Positions 50,949-59,972 of a DNA stretch of 64,000 nt are shown here, piece after piece. The notes under the pieces were generated by a model that saw only the letters and a program-made list of their open reading frames with translations, made no database searches and was not told where the DNA came from. A program made the translations under genes and the position numbers. Each line of letters opens with the position of its first letter. Position 1 is the stretch's first letter. This DNA is from Kineosporia rhizophila (GTDB lineage: Bacteria; Actinomycetota; Actinomycetes; Actinomycetales; Kineosporiaceae): positions 235,823 to 299,822 of the forward strand of contig NZ_JAJSOH010000006.1 in NCBI RefSeq assembly GCF_021277265.1, given 5' to 3'.

Positions 50949-52094
50949 CTATTCCTTGCCCTGACGCCGCCAGAGCACCGACTGCTCGGCCGGTTCGCGG
51001 CGGATGTCCCACTCGGACAGGTCCAGCGTGCCGTCGGGGTCGCCGATCATCTCGCGGGCCAGGGCCTGCGCCACCGGCGGCCCGTGCATGGCCCCGTGAC
51101 CGGTGAAAGTGAGTGCCCACAGGCCCTCTTCGACCAGGCCGACGTACGGGTGGCCGTCCCCGCCGAGCACCGGCCAGGCGGTGTACCGGCTGACCATCGA
51201 CAGGTCGGTCAGCTGCGGGGCGCGCACGCTCGCGGCCTCGTAGAACAGCTCGGCCAGGTGGTCGTAGTCGCGCGGCGCCGGGTTGCGCGAGAGCATCGCG
51301 ACCATCAGCTGGTCGCCCTCGCGCTCGATCACCATGCCGGTGTCGATGTCCACCGTGGTGGGCAGTTTCCGCCCCGGCAGGTAGTTCTCGGTGATCAGGC
51401 CCAGGTGCCGGCCCTCGTACATGTCCAGCTGGACGCCGAACGGCTCGACGAGCTTCTTGGTGCCGATCCCGGCCACCAGCGCCACGTTCGGCGCCACGAC
51501 CTCACCCTGCGGGCCCTGCACCCGCCAGGAGCTGCCTTCGCGCACCACGGCCTCGACCGGCCAGTGCCGCTTCACCACGACACCCAGCGACCGGGCGGCG
51601 GCCACCAGCGCAGTCACCCCGTCGGTGGGCATGACGTGCCCGTCGAGCGGCGTGTACGAGCCCAGCACCAGCCCGGTGGTGTCCAGATAGGGCGCCACGT
51701 CGGGGATCTGGTCGGGGGTGAGCAGGTGCACGTCGGGCATGCCCTGCTCGATCTGCACCGCCGCGTGCTTGCGCAGGGTCTCGGCCGACGCCTCGTTCGA
51801 GGTCAGCATGAGGTAGCCGTCCTCGTGGAACGGCACCGTCAGGCCGAAGGAGGAGCCCAGCGACTTCCAGAACGCCAGACCCCGCCGGGAGCACTCGATC
51901 TCGAGGGCGGTGCCGTACTGCTGGCGCACGTTGCCCATCGATCCGGCGGTGGCCCCGGAGCCCAGCTCGGTGGCCTCCAGCAGCACCACGTTTTCCACGC
52001 CGGAACTGGCCAGATAGTAGGCCAGGGCGGCGCCGTTGATCCCGCCCCCGACCACGACGGCGCCGGCAGTCAGCACTCCCGAAGCCTCAGGCAT
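50949..52094 (-). CDS. FAD-dependent amine/D-amino acid oxidoreductase 2 (DAO family)
   Basis: 381 residues. N-terminal FAD dinucleotide fold AVVVGGGINGAALAYYLA with the acidic end LLEATELGSGATAGSMGNVR, and the C-terminal DAO motif LWALTFTGHGAMHGPPVA. The family includes sarcosine oxidase, glycine oxidase and D-amino acid dehydrogenases. It is the last gene of the long minus-strand operon and overlaps the OsmC gene by 8 bases. In this context it probably oxidises an N-methyl or other amino acid released upstream in the pathway. It differs clearly from the other FAD oxidase of the operon, so a second substrate or an adjacent step is likely. Confidence 0.9.
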   Translation of the reverse strand: MPEASGVLTAGAVVVGGGINGAALAYYLASSGVENVVLLEATELGSGATAGSMGNVRQQYGTALEIECSRRGLAFWKSLGSSFGLTVPFHEDGYLMLTSNEASAETLRKHAAVQIEQGMPDVHLLTPDQIPDVAPYLDTTGLVLGSYTPLDGHVMPTDGVTALVAAARSLGVVVKRHWPVEAVVREGSSWRVQGPQGEVVAPNVALVAGIGTKKLVEPFGVQLDMYEGRHLGLITENYLPGRKLPTTVDIDTGMVIEREGDQLMVAMLSRNPAPRDYDHLAELFYEAASVRAPQLTDLSMVSRYTAWPVLGGDGHPYVGLVEEGLWALTFTGHGAMHGPPVAQALAREMIGDPDGTLDLSEWDIRREPAEQSVLWRRQGKE

Positions 52095-52611
52095 CCGGGC
52101 GCACCACGGTCCAGGTGATGGTCAGCGGCACACCCGCGTCGGACAGCAGCGCGTACATCGGGCACAGCCGCTCGACCTCGGCCTTGAAGTGGTCGATGCG
52201 CTCCTGCGGTTCGGAGGTGGTGATCACGACCTCCTGCTCGACCCGCTGGTAGTGCCGCGCCACCGGCTCGATCTCACTGTACTTCTTCTTGGTGCGGCGC
52301 ATCTCGGCGCGGCGCACGTCGATGAAACCACCGGTCCTGAACTCCACCCCGCCCAGGTCGAACTTCTGCTCACGCCGGAGCACGAACATGATCATCGCGC
52401 TGCAGGCGTTGAACGCGGCCAGGGTGGCCTCCAGCGCGGTCGGGCCGGTGTTGCCCCCGCCCAGGTCGACCGGCTCGTCGTGGTGCAGCGGCTCCAGGTC
52501 ACGGATCTGCGTGACGGAGTGGAAACGCTGGTCGTACTTCGTGCTGACCGAGATCGGCTGGATCCGCTCGGTGATCTGCAGGTCGTTCTCGGGGGTGTCG
52601 GTCTGGGTCAC
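52087..52611 (-). CDS. OsmC family protein
   Basis: 174 residues. Two redox Cys typical of OsmC/Ohr: one in AFNACSAMIMFVLRREQ (about residue 74) and one in VERLCPMYALLSDAGVPL (about 150). The family reduces organic or fatty-acid hydroperoxides. It is embedded between the ABC ATPase and FAD oxidase genes; since flavin oxidases make peroxide, a protective role would make sense, which is an inference. Confidence 0.9.
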   Translation of the reverse strand: MTQTDTPENDLQITERIQPISVSTKYDQRFHSVTQIRDLEPLHHDEPVDLGGGNTGPTALEATLAAFNACSAMIMFVLRREQKFDLGGVEFRTGGFIDVRRAEMRRTKKKYSEIEPVARHYQRVEQEVVITTSEPQERIDHFKAEVERLCPMYALLSDAGVPLTITWTVVRPDA

Positions 52612-52636
52612 GACTTTCCTCTTTCCTAGCGGGGGT

Positions 52637-53604
52637 TCAGGCGAGATGGCAGGCGACCTGGTGGCGGTCCACCAGGCGCAGTTCGGGCCGGGTCTCGGCG
52701 CACTGCGGTTCGGCCAGCGGGCAACGGGTGCGGAACGGGCAGCCGGAGGGCGGGTTCACCACCGAGGGCACGTCACCGGACAGCGGGGGAGCGACCTCCC
52801 GGCGGCCGATCTGCGGGGCCGCGGCCAGAAGGGCCCGGGTGTAGGGGTGGCGGGGGCGCTCGCGGATGTCCTCGTCGGTGCCGATCTCGACGATCCGCCC
52901 CAGGTACATCACCGCCACCCGGTCGGACACGTAGTCGACCACGGCCAGGTCGTGGGCCACGAAGAGGTAGGTCAGGCCGAGGTCGCGCTGCAGTTCGACG
53001 AGCAGGTTGACCACCTGCGACTGCACCGACACGTCGAGGGCGGAGACCGGTTCGTCGGCCACCACGAACCTCGGCTCCAGGGCCAGCGCGCGGGCGATGC
53101 CGATGCGCTGGCGCTGCCCGCCGGAGAACTGGTGCGGATAGCGGTCGGCGGCCGAGCGCGGCAGGCCGACCCGCTCCAGAGCGGTGGTCACCAGGTCGTC
53201 GAGGCTCTCCTTGGTGGCCAGACCATGGACGAGGGGGGCCTCGCCGATCAGGTCCCGCACCTTCAGTCGCGGGTTGAGTGAGCTCATCGGGTCCTGGAAC
53301 ACCAGTTGCAGGTGCCGGCGCAGGCCGCGCAGCTCCTTGCCCCTCAGGCCGCTGATGTCTTGGCCCTCGAACTCCACGCTGCCACGGGTGACGTCGACCA
53401 GACGCACCAGCGCCCGGCCGAGAGTGGACTTGCCGCAGCCGGACTCACCGACCAGGCCGAGAGTCTCGCCGGGGACGATGTCCAGGTCGATGTCCTGCAC
53501 GGCAGGCACGACCGTCTTGCCGCGCCGGCCCCGCACGGTGAACTCGACGCTGGCGCCCCGGGCGCTGAGCAGGGGCTTGGGGGGGTGCGGTCGGTGATCG
53601 TCAT
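52637..53604 (-). CDS. Oligopeptide-type ABC ATPase (DppF/OppF), apparent frameshift near start
   Basis: Walker A GESGCGKST, signature FSGGQRQRIGIARAL, Walker B FVVADEPVSALD and the C-terminal oligo_HPY region (PPSGCPFRTRCPLAEPQC) are intact in one frame that runs from about 53536 to the stop at 52637. The natural start, ATG 53604, overlaps the upstream stop (TGATG), but reading from it goes out of frame after a run of seven G (53579-53585, C7 on the coding strand). One more C would give the expected N-terminus, KPLLSARGASVEFTV, and join both frames. Either a sequencing indel, a real mutation or a slippage site; if GTG 53536 were used, the first beta strand would be lost. Confidence 0.8.
53579..53585 (-). 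other. Homopolymer frameshift site in the second ATPase gene
   Basis: Run of seven G (C7 on the coding strand) 20-26 bases after the ATG at 53604. The two frames that together make a full DppF-type protein meet here and differ by one base. In-frame repair needs C8 or C5. Confidence 0.75.
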
Positions 53605-54614
53605 CAGCTCACCACCTCTCGGGAGGAGTTCGGGACGGGTACGCCGTCGACCAGCGGGTGATCGCACGCCACCTCGTGCCCGGGCCAGCGCTCCAGCAGC
53701 AGCGGAGGCTTCTCGCGGCACCCGGGGGTGACGAACTCGCAGCGGTCGGCGAAGCGGCACCCGGCCGGCCAGTCGGCCGGGCTGGGCACCGAACCGGGGA
53801 TCGAGGGCAACGGCACGTTGCGGTCCATGCCCAGGCGGGGCACCGAGGCCAGCAGACCACGCGAGTACGGGTGCGCCGGGTTGCCCACCAGGCGCTGCGT
53901 CTCGGTGCGCTCGATCACCTGGCCCGCGTACATCACCGCCACGTCGTCGGCGATCTGCGAGACCACGCCCAGGTCGTGCGTGATCATCAGGATCGCCATG
54001 TTCAGCCGTTCCTGCAGCTCTTTCAGCAGGGTCAGGATCTGTCCCTGGATGGTCACGTCCAGCGCGGTGGTCGGCTCGTCGGCGATCAGCACGGCCGGGT
54101 CGGCCGAGATGGCGATCGCGATCATCACCCGCTGCCGCATCCCGCCCGAGAGCTGGTGCGGGTACTCGGTGACCCGCCGCTCCGGGGCCGAGATGCCGAC
54201 CAGCCGCAGCAGTTCCACGGCACGCTCCCGGGCCGCCCGCCGGCTGAGGCCCCGGTGCCGGCGCACGGTCTCGGCCACCTGGTCGCCCACGGTGTACACC
54301 GGGTTCAGCGACGACATCGGTTCCTGGAAGATCATCGCCATCCGCCGGCCGCGCACCTCGCGCAGCCCGCGCTCGCCCAGGCCGGCCAGCTCGCGGCCCT
54401 CCAGCCGGATCGACGATCCGGGCAGCACCTGGCCGCCCCGGTCGAGCAGGCCCATCACCGACAGCGCGGTGACGCTCTTGCCGGAGCCGGACTCGCCGAC
54501 CAGGCCGAGGGTCCGGCCGGGCTGCAGGTCGAGGTCCACCCCGTCGACGACGGTCTGGCCGTTGAAGGCGGTGCGCAGGTCGCGCACGCTCAGCAAAGAG
54601 GTCAACGGGCTCAC
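53604..54614 (-). CDS. Oligopeptide-type ABC transporter ATPase (DppD/OppD)
   Basis: 336 residues from GTG 54614 (GTGA overlap with the permease gene). Walker A GESGSGKSV (about residue 38), signature LSGGMRQRVMIAIAI, Walker B VLIADEPTTALD and the C-terminal oligo_HPY iron-sulfur-type Cys set (GCRFADRCEFVTPGC). DppD-like proteins pair with a DppF to drive peptide, nickel or opine uptake. Here the binding protein and permeases lie in the same operon with amidohydrolases, so the cargo is probably a cyclic ureide or related compound. Confidence 0.93.
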   Translation of the reverse strand: MSPLTSLLSVRDLRTAFNGQTVVDGVDLDLQPGRTLGLVGESGSGKSVTALSVMGLLDRGGQVLPGSSIRLEGRELAGLGERGLREVRGRRMAMIFQEPMSSLNPVYTVGDQVAETVRRHRGLSRRAARERAVELLRLVGISAPERRVTEYPHQLSGGMRQRVMIAIAISADPAVLIADEPTTALDVTIQGQILTLLKELQERLNMAILMITHDLGVVSQIADDVAVMYAGQVIERTETQRLVGNPAHPYSRGLLASVPRLGMDRNVPLPSIPGSVPSPADWPAGCRFADRCEFVTPGCREKPPLLLERWPGHEVACDHPLVDGVPVPNSSREVVS

Positions 54615-55510
54615 CTGCTCGTGGAGTGCCGGGGGTCGAGGACATCGCGGATGCCGTCGCCCAGGAGGTTGAAGCCGAGGATGGCGACGAAGATCGCGAT
54701 ACCCGGGTAGGTCACCAGCGTGGGGTCGGTGAACAGCAGGTCGCGGCCGTCGCCGAGCATCGCGCCCCACTCCGGCGTCGGCTCGGCCACCCCCAGGCCG
54801 AGGAAGCCCAGACCCGCGCCGGTGAGCACGGCCGAGCCGATCTCCAGCGGAGTCTGCACGATCAGCGCGCCCAGGGCGTTGGGCACCACGTGGCGGCGCA
54901 GGATCCGCAGCGGCGGAAGCCCCTGCGAGCGGGCGGCCTCCACGTAGGGCAGCCGCATCACGGTGAGCACCCCGCTGCGGGTGACCCGGACGAACCGGGG
55001 AAAGGCCGAGACCGCCACCGCGATGATCAGGTTGGTCATCCCGGTGCCGAGGATCGCCACCAGCGAGAGCGCCATCAGGAAGCCGGGGAACGACAGGATG
55101 ATGTCGACCAGGCGCTGGATGACCAGGTCGGTCCAGCCGCCCGCGTAGCCGGAGACCGCCCCCACGACCAGCCCGGCCGCCGCGGCGATGGCCACCGCGG
55201 CCACCGCCATGACCAGGGTGTAGCGGGCGCCGTTCACGATCCGGACCAGCTCGTCGCGGCCCAGGTCGTCGGTGCCCAGCCAGTGGCCGGAAGAACTGCC
55301 CAGCAGGCTCTGCGAGAGGTCCTGGTGGTTCGGGTCGGACGAGGCGCTGCCGAGCACCAGGAACGGCCCGATCAGGGCCACCGCCAGGGTGAACCCGGCC
55401 AGGATCAGGCCGACCCTCGAGCTGCGGTGCCGCCACAGGGCGCCCAGGAACGAACGGCGCCGCGGAAGGGCCGCCGTGACCGGGACGGCGGCGGGAGTCT
55501 CAGTGGCCAT
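54611..55510 (-). CDS. Peptide-type ABC transporter permease (DppC)
   Basis: 299 residues, N-terminal OppC_N segment with the first helix (about 33-53, VGLILAGFTLAVALIGPFLV), then five helices with the BPD_transp_1 EAA-like loop ARSQGLPPLRILRRHVVPNA. GTDDLGRDELVRIVNGARYT is the DppC family marker. Its start overlaps the DppB stop region and its end overlaps the ATPase start, so it is fully coupled. Confidence 0.93.
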   Translation of the reverse strand: MATETPAAVPVTAALPRRRSFLGALWRHRSSRVGLILAGFTLAVALIGPFLVLGSASSDPNHQDLSQSLLGSSSGHWLGTDDLGRDELVRIVNGARYTLVMAVAAVAIAAAAGLVVGAVSGYAGGWTDLVIQRLVDIILSFPGFLMALSLVAILGTGMTNLIIAVAVSAFPRFVRVTRSGVLTVMRLPYVEAARSQGLPPLRILRRHVVPNALGALIVQTPLEIGSAVLTGAGLGFLGLGVAEPTPEWGAMLGDGRDLLFTDPTLVTYPGIAIFVAILGFNLLGDGIRDVLDPRHSTSR

Positions 55511-56423
55511 GACGCACCCTCGGGTCGATCGCGGAGTAGAGCAGGTCGGTGGCCAGGTTCACCAGGATCAGCATCACGGCCACCACGAAGACCACGCCCT
55601 GCACCACCGGGTAGTCGCGGTTGGTGATCGAGTTGACCAGCAGCTGCCCGATCCCGGGCCAGCCGAACACCGACTCGGTCAGGATCGAGCCGCCGAGCAT
55701 CTGCCCGAACTGCAGGCCGACCACGGTGATCACCGGGACCAGGGCATTGCGCAGGGCCTGCTTGCCGACCACGTTGAACCCGCTCATGCCCTTGGCCCGG
55801 GCGGTGCGGATCGCGTCCATCGAGAGCGCGTCGATCATCGCCGAGCGGGTCTGGCGGGAGATGAAACCGATGGCGAACAGCGACAGCGCGCAGGCCGGCA
55901 GCACCACGCTGGCCGGGGTGGCCGCACCGGAGGCCGGGAACCAGCCCAGCTTCACCGAGAACAGCACGATCATCATCAGGCCGATCCAGAACACCGGGGC
56001 CGAGACCCCGACCACCGAGACCGCCGAGAACACGAAGTCGACGAACCGGCCGCGGTAGAGCGCCCCGACGATGCCCAGGGCGCAGCCGACCACGATCGCG
56101 ATCAGCATCGCCCAGAACGCCAGCTGGATGGTGAACGGCAGCCGGGTGGAGATCTCCGCCATCACCGAGTTGCCGCTGCGGGTGGAGGTTCCCAGGCTCC
56201 CGGTGAACAGGTTGCGCAGGAACTCCAGGTACTGCGACCACCACGGCTGGTCCAGGCCCAGCTGACTGCGCAGGTGCTCGACCTGCTCGGGGGTCGCGGT
56301 GGGCCCGGCCGAGATCCGGGCCGGGTCGCCCGGGATCAGCCGTAGCAGCAGGAACGCCACCGTGGCGGCGCCCAGCACGGTGGGGACGACCGACCCGATC
56401 CGGGTCAGGGTGTAGCGGATCAT
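55500..56423 (-). CDS. Peptide-type ABC transporter permease (DppB)
   Basis: 307 residues from ATG 56423, six helices. First helix RIGSVVPTVLGAATVAFLLL, the conserved LRLIPGDPARISAG loop and the EAA loop RTARAKGMSGFNVVGKQALR mark DppB. Its ATG overlaps the stop of the molybdenum reductase gene (ATGA), an unusual neighbour for a permease. It forms a heterodimer with DppC. Confidence 0.93.
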   Translation of the reverse strand: MIRYTLTRIGSVVPTVLGAATVAFLLLRLIPGDPARISAGPTATPEQVEHLRSQLGLDQPWWSQYLEFLRNLFTGSLGTSTRSGNSVMAEISTRLPFTIQLAFWAMLIAIVVGCALGIVGALYRGRFVDFVFSAVSVVGVSAPVFWIGLMMIVLFSVKLGWFPASGAATPASVVLPACALSLFAIGFISRQTRSAMIDALSMDAIRTARAKGMSGFNVVGKQALRNALVPVITVVGLQFGQMLGGSILTESVFGWPGIGQLLVNSITNRDYPVVQGVVFVVAVMLILVNLATDLLYSAIDPRVRHGH

Positions 56424-58756
56424 GCCGGAGTCTCCGCAGAGCCGAAATTGGGGACGATCGTGGGCGGGTGATGTACGGCGACCGGACCCGGGTCTTCGGT
56501 CGCCTTGCGCACCTCGACCAGCGTGGAGTGCGCACTCGGTCCCTGCCCCAGGCGTGAGGTGCCGACGTCCCGGGTCAGGACGTTCGCGTTGCCGTGACGG
56601 TCGAGAGAAGCGGCGGCCGGGTCGACCGGGTCGTGCCAGGCGCCGGTGGAGAGCTGGATCACGCCCGCGCGCAACGCGTCCGAGAGCACCGCCCCGGCCA
56701 GCACCCGGCCCCGGCCGTTGAACACCTCGACCAGGTCGCCGTCGCAGATGCCCCGGGCAGCGGCGTCCTCGGGGTTGAGCCGGACCGGTTCCCGGCCGGC
56801 CACCTTCGCCGCGCGGGAGACCCGTCCCATGTCGAGCTGCCCGTGCAGACGGTGCCTGGGCTGATTGCTGATCAGGTGCAGCGGGTACTGCTGGGCGAGC
56901 GGCGAGCCGGCCCACTCCCGGGGCTCCAGCCACACCGGATGACCCGGGCAGTCGTCGTAGCCGAAACCGGCCACCACGTCGCTGGTGATCTCGATCTTCC
57001 CGGTCGGTGTGCGCAGGGGGTTGGCCGCCGGATCCTGCCGGAACTCGGCCATCAGGGTGCGTTCGCCGTCGTGCTCGATCGCGACCTCGCCCTTTTCCCA
57101 GAACTGCTCGAAACCGGGCATCTGGACATCGAAACCCGCGGCCTTGTCCCGGCTGGCGTCGTAGAGGAAGCGCAGCCACTCCATCTCGGTGCGGCCCTCG
57201 GTGTACTGCGCTGCGACGCCGAGCCGTTCGGCCAGCGCGCTGAAGATGGCGAAGTCGTCGCGGGCCTGCCCGACCGGCTCGACCGCGCGCTTCATCGCCA
57301 CCAGCACCCGGTCGCGCGAGCTGGCGCCGATGTCGTTGCGTTCCAGCGTGGTGGTGGCCGGAAGGACGATGTCGGCCCGGCGCGCGGTCGGGGTCCACCA
57401 GGGTTCGTGCACGACGATGGTCTCGGGCCGGCGCCAGGCGGCGGCCAGCCGGTTCAGGTCCTGGTGGTGGTGGAACGGGTTGCCCCCGGCCCAGTAGATC
57501 AGCCGGATGTGCGGGTAGGTGCGCTTCTCGCCGTCGAACTCGTACTCGCCGCCGGGGTTCTCGAGCATCTCGGTGTGCCGGGCGACCGGGATCCACGAGT
57601 CGCCCTGCTGGGGGCCGGCCGGCAGCACCGGCGTGCCGAACGGCAGCTTGGACGAGCCCATCCCGGCCGAGTTGCCGTAGCCGAACGAGAAACCGCCCCC
57701 GGCCAGGCCGATCTGGCCGAGCATGGCGGCCAGCGTCACCGTCATCCAGTACGGCTGCTCGCCGTACTCGGCGCGCTGCAGCGACCAGGTGGTGGTGATG
57801 AACGTGCGGTTGTCCGCCATCCGGTGGGCCAGGCCGACGATGAACTCCTCGTCGAGGTCGCAGATCCGGGCGGCCCAGGCGGCGGTCTTCGGCCGGCCGT
57901 CGCTCTCGCCGAGCAGGTACTGCCGGAAGGTCTCGTAGCCGTGCGTGCAGCGGTTCAGGAAGTTCTTGTCCACCAGCCCGTCCCGTTCCAGCGTGTGGGC
58001 CAGGCCGAGCATCAGCGCGGTGTCGGTGTTGGCCCGCAGCGCCACCCATTCCGGGTCGATCTCGGCGTGGATGTCGTCACGCAGCGGGCTGACGTTCACG
58101 AAGTGCGTCCCGGTCCGGGCCATCTCGGCCAGGTTGTCGCGCCCCACGTGCCGGGTGATGCCGCCGGCCTCGGCCTGGGCGGTGCGCAGGGGCAGGCCGC
58201 CGAAGGCCACCCACAGCGTGGTCGCGCCCTGCAGCCGGGACCAGGTGGTGACCTCGCCGCTGACCATCGCCGGGTCGCCGACGATGTGCGGCAGCACGGC
58301 CAGGCCGGTGGCGAAGGAGTAGTTGTGCTTCTGGTCGGTGAAGCCGCCGATCCGGTTCAGGAAGCGGTTCACCTGGGTCTTGGCGTGGTGGAAGCGGCCG
58401 GCGCTGGACCAGCCGTAAGAGCCGCCGAAGATCGCGTCGTTGCCGTGCTGCGTGCGCACCCGCTCCAGTTCCCCGGCGACCAGGTCGAGGGCCTGTTCCC
58501 AGGAGACCTCCACGAACTCCTCGGTCCCGCGCAGATCGGTGCGCGCACCCGGGCCGTGCTCCAACCAGGACCGGCGCACCGACGGCGCGTTCACCCGCAG
58601 CGGCGATTCCACGATGTCCGGGATCGACGTGAGCAGGTCGGACGGGTCGGTGTCACCGGCGTGCGGACGCGCCTGGACCAGCTTGCCGTTCTCGACCACG
58701 GCGGTGAACGCACCCCAGTGCGAGCTGTGCGGGAACTCCCCGTCGACGGCGCTCAT
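56420..58756 (-). CDS. Molybdopterin-dependent reductase, BisC/TorA/DMSO reductase type III
   Basis: 778 residues from ATG 58756. Serine-ligated bis-MGD reductase: the Mo ligand Ser lies in GGSYGWSSAGRFHHAKTQVN (about residue 115), and MGD-binding motifs TLWVAFGGLPL, ALRANTDTALMLG and LISNQPRHRLHGQLD follow. There is no Tat signal or N-terminal Fe-S Cys motif, so it is cytoplasmic like biotin/methionine sulfoxide reductase BisC. It reduces an S- or N-oxide. Flanked by TGATG and ATGA overlaps with an FAD oxidase and a transporter permease, so it is a true member of the uptake/catabolic operon; substrate unknown. Confidence 0.92.
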   Translation of the reverse strand: MSAVDGEFPHSSHWGAFTAVVENGKLVQARPHAGDTDPSDLLTSIPDIVESPLRVNAPSVRRSWLEHGPGARTDLRGTEEFVEVSWEQALDLVAGELERVRTQHGNDAIFGGSYGWSSAGRFHHAKTQVNRFLNRIGGFTDQKHNYSFATGLAVLPHIVGDPAMVSGEVTTWSRLQGATTLWVAFGGLPLRTAQAEAGGITRHVGRDNLAEMARTGTHFVNVSPLRDDIHAEIDPEWVALRANTDTALMLGLAHTLERDGLVDKNFLNRCTHGYETFRQYLLGESDGRPKTAAWAARICDLDEEFIVGLAHRMADNRTFITTTWSLQRAEYGEQPYWMTVTLAAMLGQIGLAGGGFSFGYGNSAGMGSSKLPFGTPVLPAGPQQGDSWIPVARHTEMLENPGGEYEFDGEKRTYPHIRLIYWAGGNPFHHHQDLNRLAAAWRRPETIVVHEPWWTPTARRADIVLPATTTLERNDIGASSRDRVLVAMKRAVEPVGQARDDFAIFSALAERLGVAAQYTEGRTEMEWLRFLYDASRDKAAGFDVQMPGFEQFWEKGEVAIEHDGERTLMAEFRQDPAANPLRTPTGKIEITSDVVAGFGYDDCPGHPVWLEPREWAGSPLAQQYPLHLISNQPRHRLHGQLDMGRVSRAAKVAGREPVRLNPEDAAARGICDGDLVEVFNGRGRVLAGAVLSDALRAGVIQLSTGAWHDPVDPAAASLDRHGNANVLTRDVGTSRLGQGPSAHSTLVEVRKATEDPGPVAVHHPPTIVPNFGSAETPA

Positions 58757-59958
58757 CAGCGGACGGCCTCGTCGTCCCACTCGCGGGCGGCCCAGATCGA
58801 GAAGCTGGCCGGACGCTCGGCCAGCCACATGCCCTCCTTGGCGATCTCGCCGCCGTCGGTGAAGCGCTCGGGGCGGAAGATCGACAGGTCGGTCTGCGGG
58901 GCCCGGCCGTGGACGGCGTCGGCGATGTCCTGGGCCAGGCCCGGGCCGATGCACATGCCGTGGCCGCTGAAGCCGGTGGCCAGGAAGTAGTTCTCGAACG
59001 TGGAGAAACCGATCAGCGGGTTGTCGTCCGGGGTGACCTCGATCGGCCCGGCCCAGTTGCGCTCGAACCTGCGGCCCTTCAGGGCCGGCACCCGCACGGC
59101 CAGGCGGCGGGCCAGTTCCTCGCCCTCGGTCCAGTCCGCCTCGACCACGTCCGGCACCTCGTCCAGCACCGGTTTGAACGCGGCACCCGACCAGATGCCC
59201 TGCCCGGCCCGGCGCACGTAGATGCCGGCGTCGAAGTCGAAGGTGTGCGGCGCGTTCTGGGGGATCTCCGGGGTCTGCTCCATCACGAAGACCTGCGAGC
59301 GGCGCGGCAGGATCGGCAGTTCCTGACCGTAGGTGCGCCCGATGCCGACCGACCAGGCGCCCGCGCAGGTGACCACGACCCCGGCGCTCAGCACACCCCG
59401 GTCGGTCTCCACCCCGGTCACCTTGTCGCCGTCGATCACCAGCCTCAGCACCCGGCGGTCTTCCAGCACCGTGATGCTCGAACGCCGGACCTTCGCGGCC
59501 AGGGCAGGCATCAGCGCGCGCGGGTTCAGGTGGCCGTCGGTCGGGCCGAAGCAGCCGCCGATCACGCCGTCCAGGTTCACGTGCGGCAGCAGCGCCTCGG
59601 TCTCGGCCCGGCTGATCATCCGGGTGTCGGCGCCGTGGGCGTTCTGGATGGCCACGCCCTCGGCCAGCCGGTCGTGCTGAGCCTGGGAGGTGACCAGGAA
59701 CAGGTAGCCGTTCTGGTCGTACTCCAGGTCGACGCCCTCCTCGGCCTCGAAGGCGCGCAGCCAGGCCTTGGTGCGGTTGGCCGCCTCGATGTTGGGGCCC
59801 TTGAAGAACTGCGAGCGGATGCCGCCGGCGTTCAGTGAACTGGACCCCTCGCCCAGACGGCCCTTGTCCACGATGGTCACACTGGTGCCGGACCCGGCCA
59901 GGGCCAGCGCGGTGGTCATCCCGACAATACCGCCGCCGATGATCAGAACGTCACTCAA
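58756..59958 (-). CDS. FAD-dependent amine/D-amino acid oxidoreductase 1 (DAO family)
   Basis: 400 residues. FAD-binding LIIGGGIVGMTTALALAG with VDKGRLGEGSSSLNAGGIR, and the C-terminal NYFLATGFSGHGMCIGPG, as in sarcosine oxidase beta subunit, SoxB/DadA-like enzymes. It follows a cyclic amidohydrolase gene by 14 bases and overlaps the molybdenum reductase gene. In a methylhydantoin pathway the released N-carbamoyl-N-methylglycine would yield sarcosine, for which a DAO-family oxidase would be the next step; other amines remain possible. Confidence 0.92.
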   Translation of the reverse strand: MSDVLIIGGGIVGMTTALALAGSGTSVTIVDKGRLGEGSSSLNAGGIRSQFFKGPNIEAANRTKAWLRAFEAEEGVDLEYDQNGYLFLVTSQAQHDRLAEGVAIQNAHGADTRMISRAETEALLPHVNLDGVIGGCFGPTDGHLNPRALMPALAAKVRRSSITVLEDRRVLRLVIDGDKVTGVETDRGVLSAGVVVTCAGAWSVGIGRTYGQELPILPRRSQVFVMEQTPEIPQNAPHTFDFDAGIYVRRAGQGIWSGAAFKPVLDEVPDVVEADWTEGEELARRLAVRVPALKGRRFERNWAGPIEVTPDDNPLIGFSTFENYFLATGFSGHGMCIGPGLAQDIADAVHGRAPQTDLSIFRPERFTDGGEIAKEGMWLAERPASFSIWAAREWDDEAVR

Positions 59959-59972
59959 AGGTATTCTCCTAC

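Noticed and set aside
53344..53604. Independent 86-residue protein starting at the ATG at 53604
   Set aside because: Its sequence is the out-of-frame reading of the conserved ATPase N-terminus; it is best explained by the indel at the G7 run.
56594..58990. A 798-codon plus-strand frame opposite the molybdenum reductase
   Set aside because: Antisense shadow; the reductase frame has all family motifs and overlap starts.
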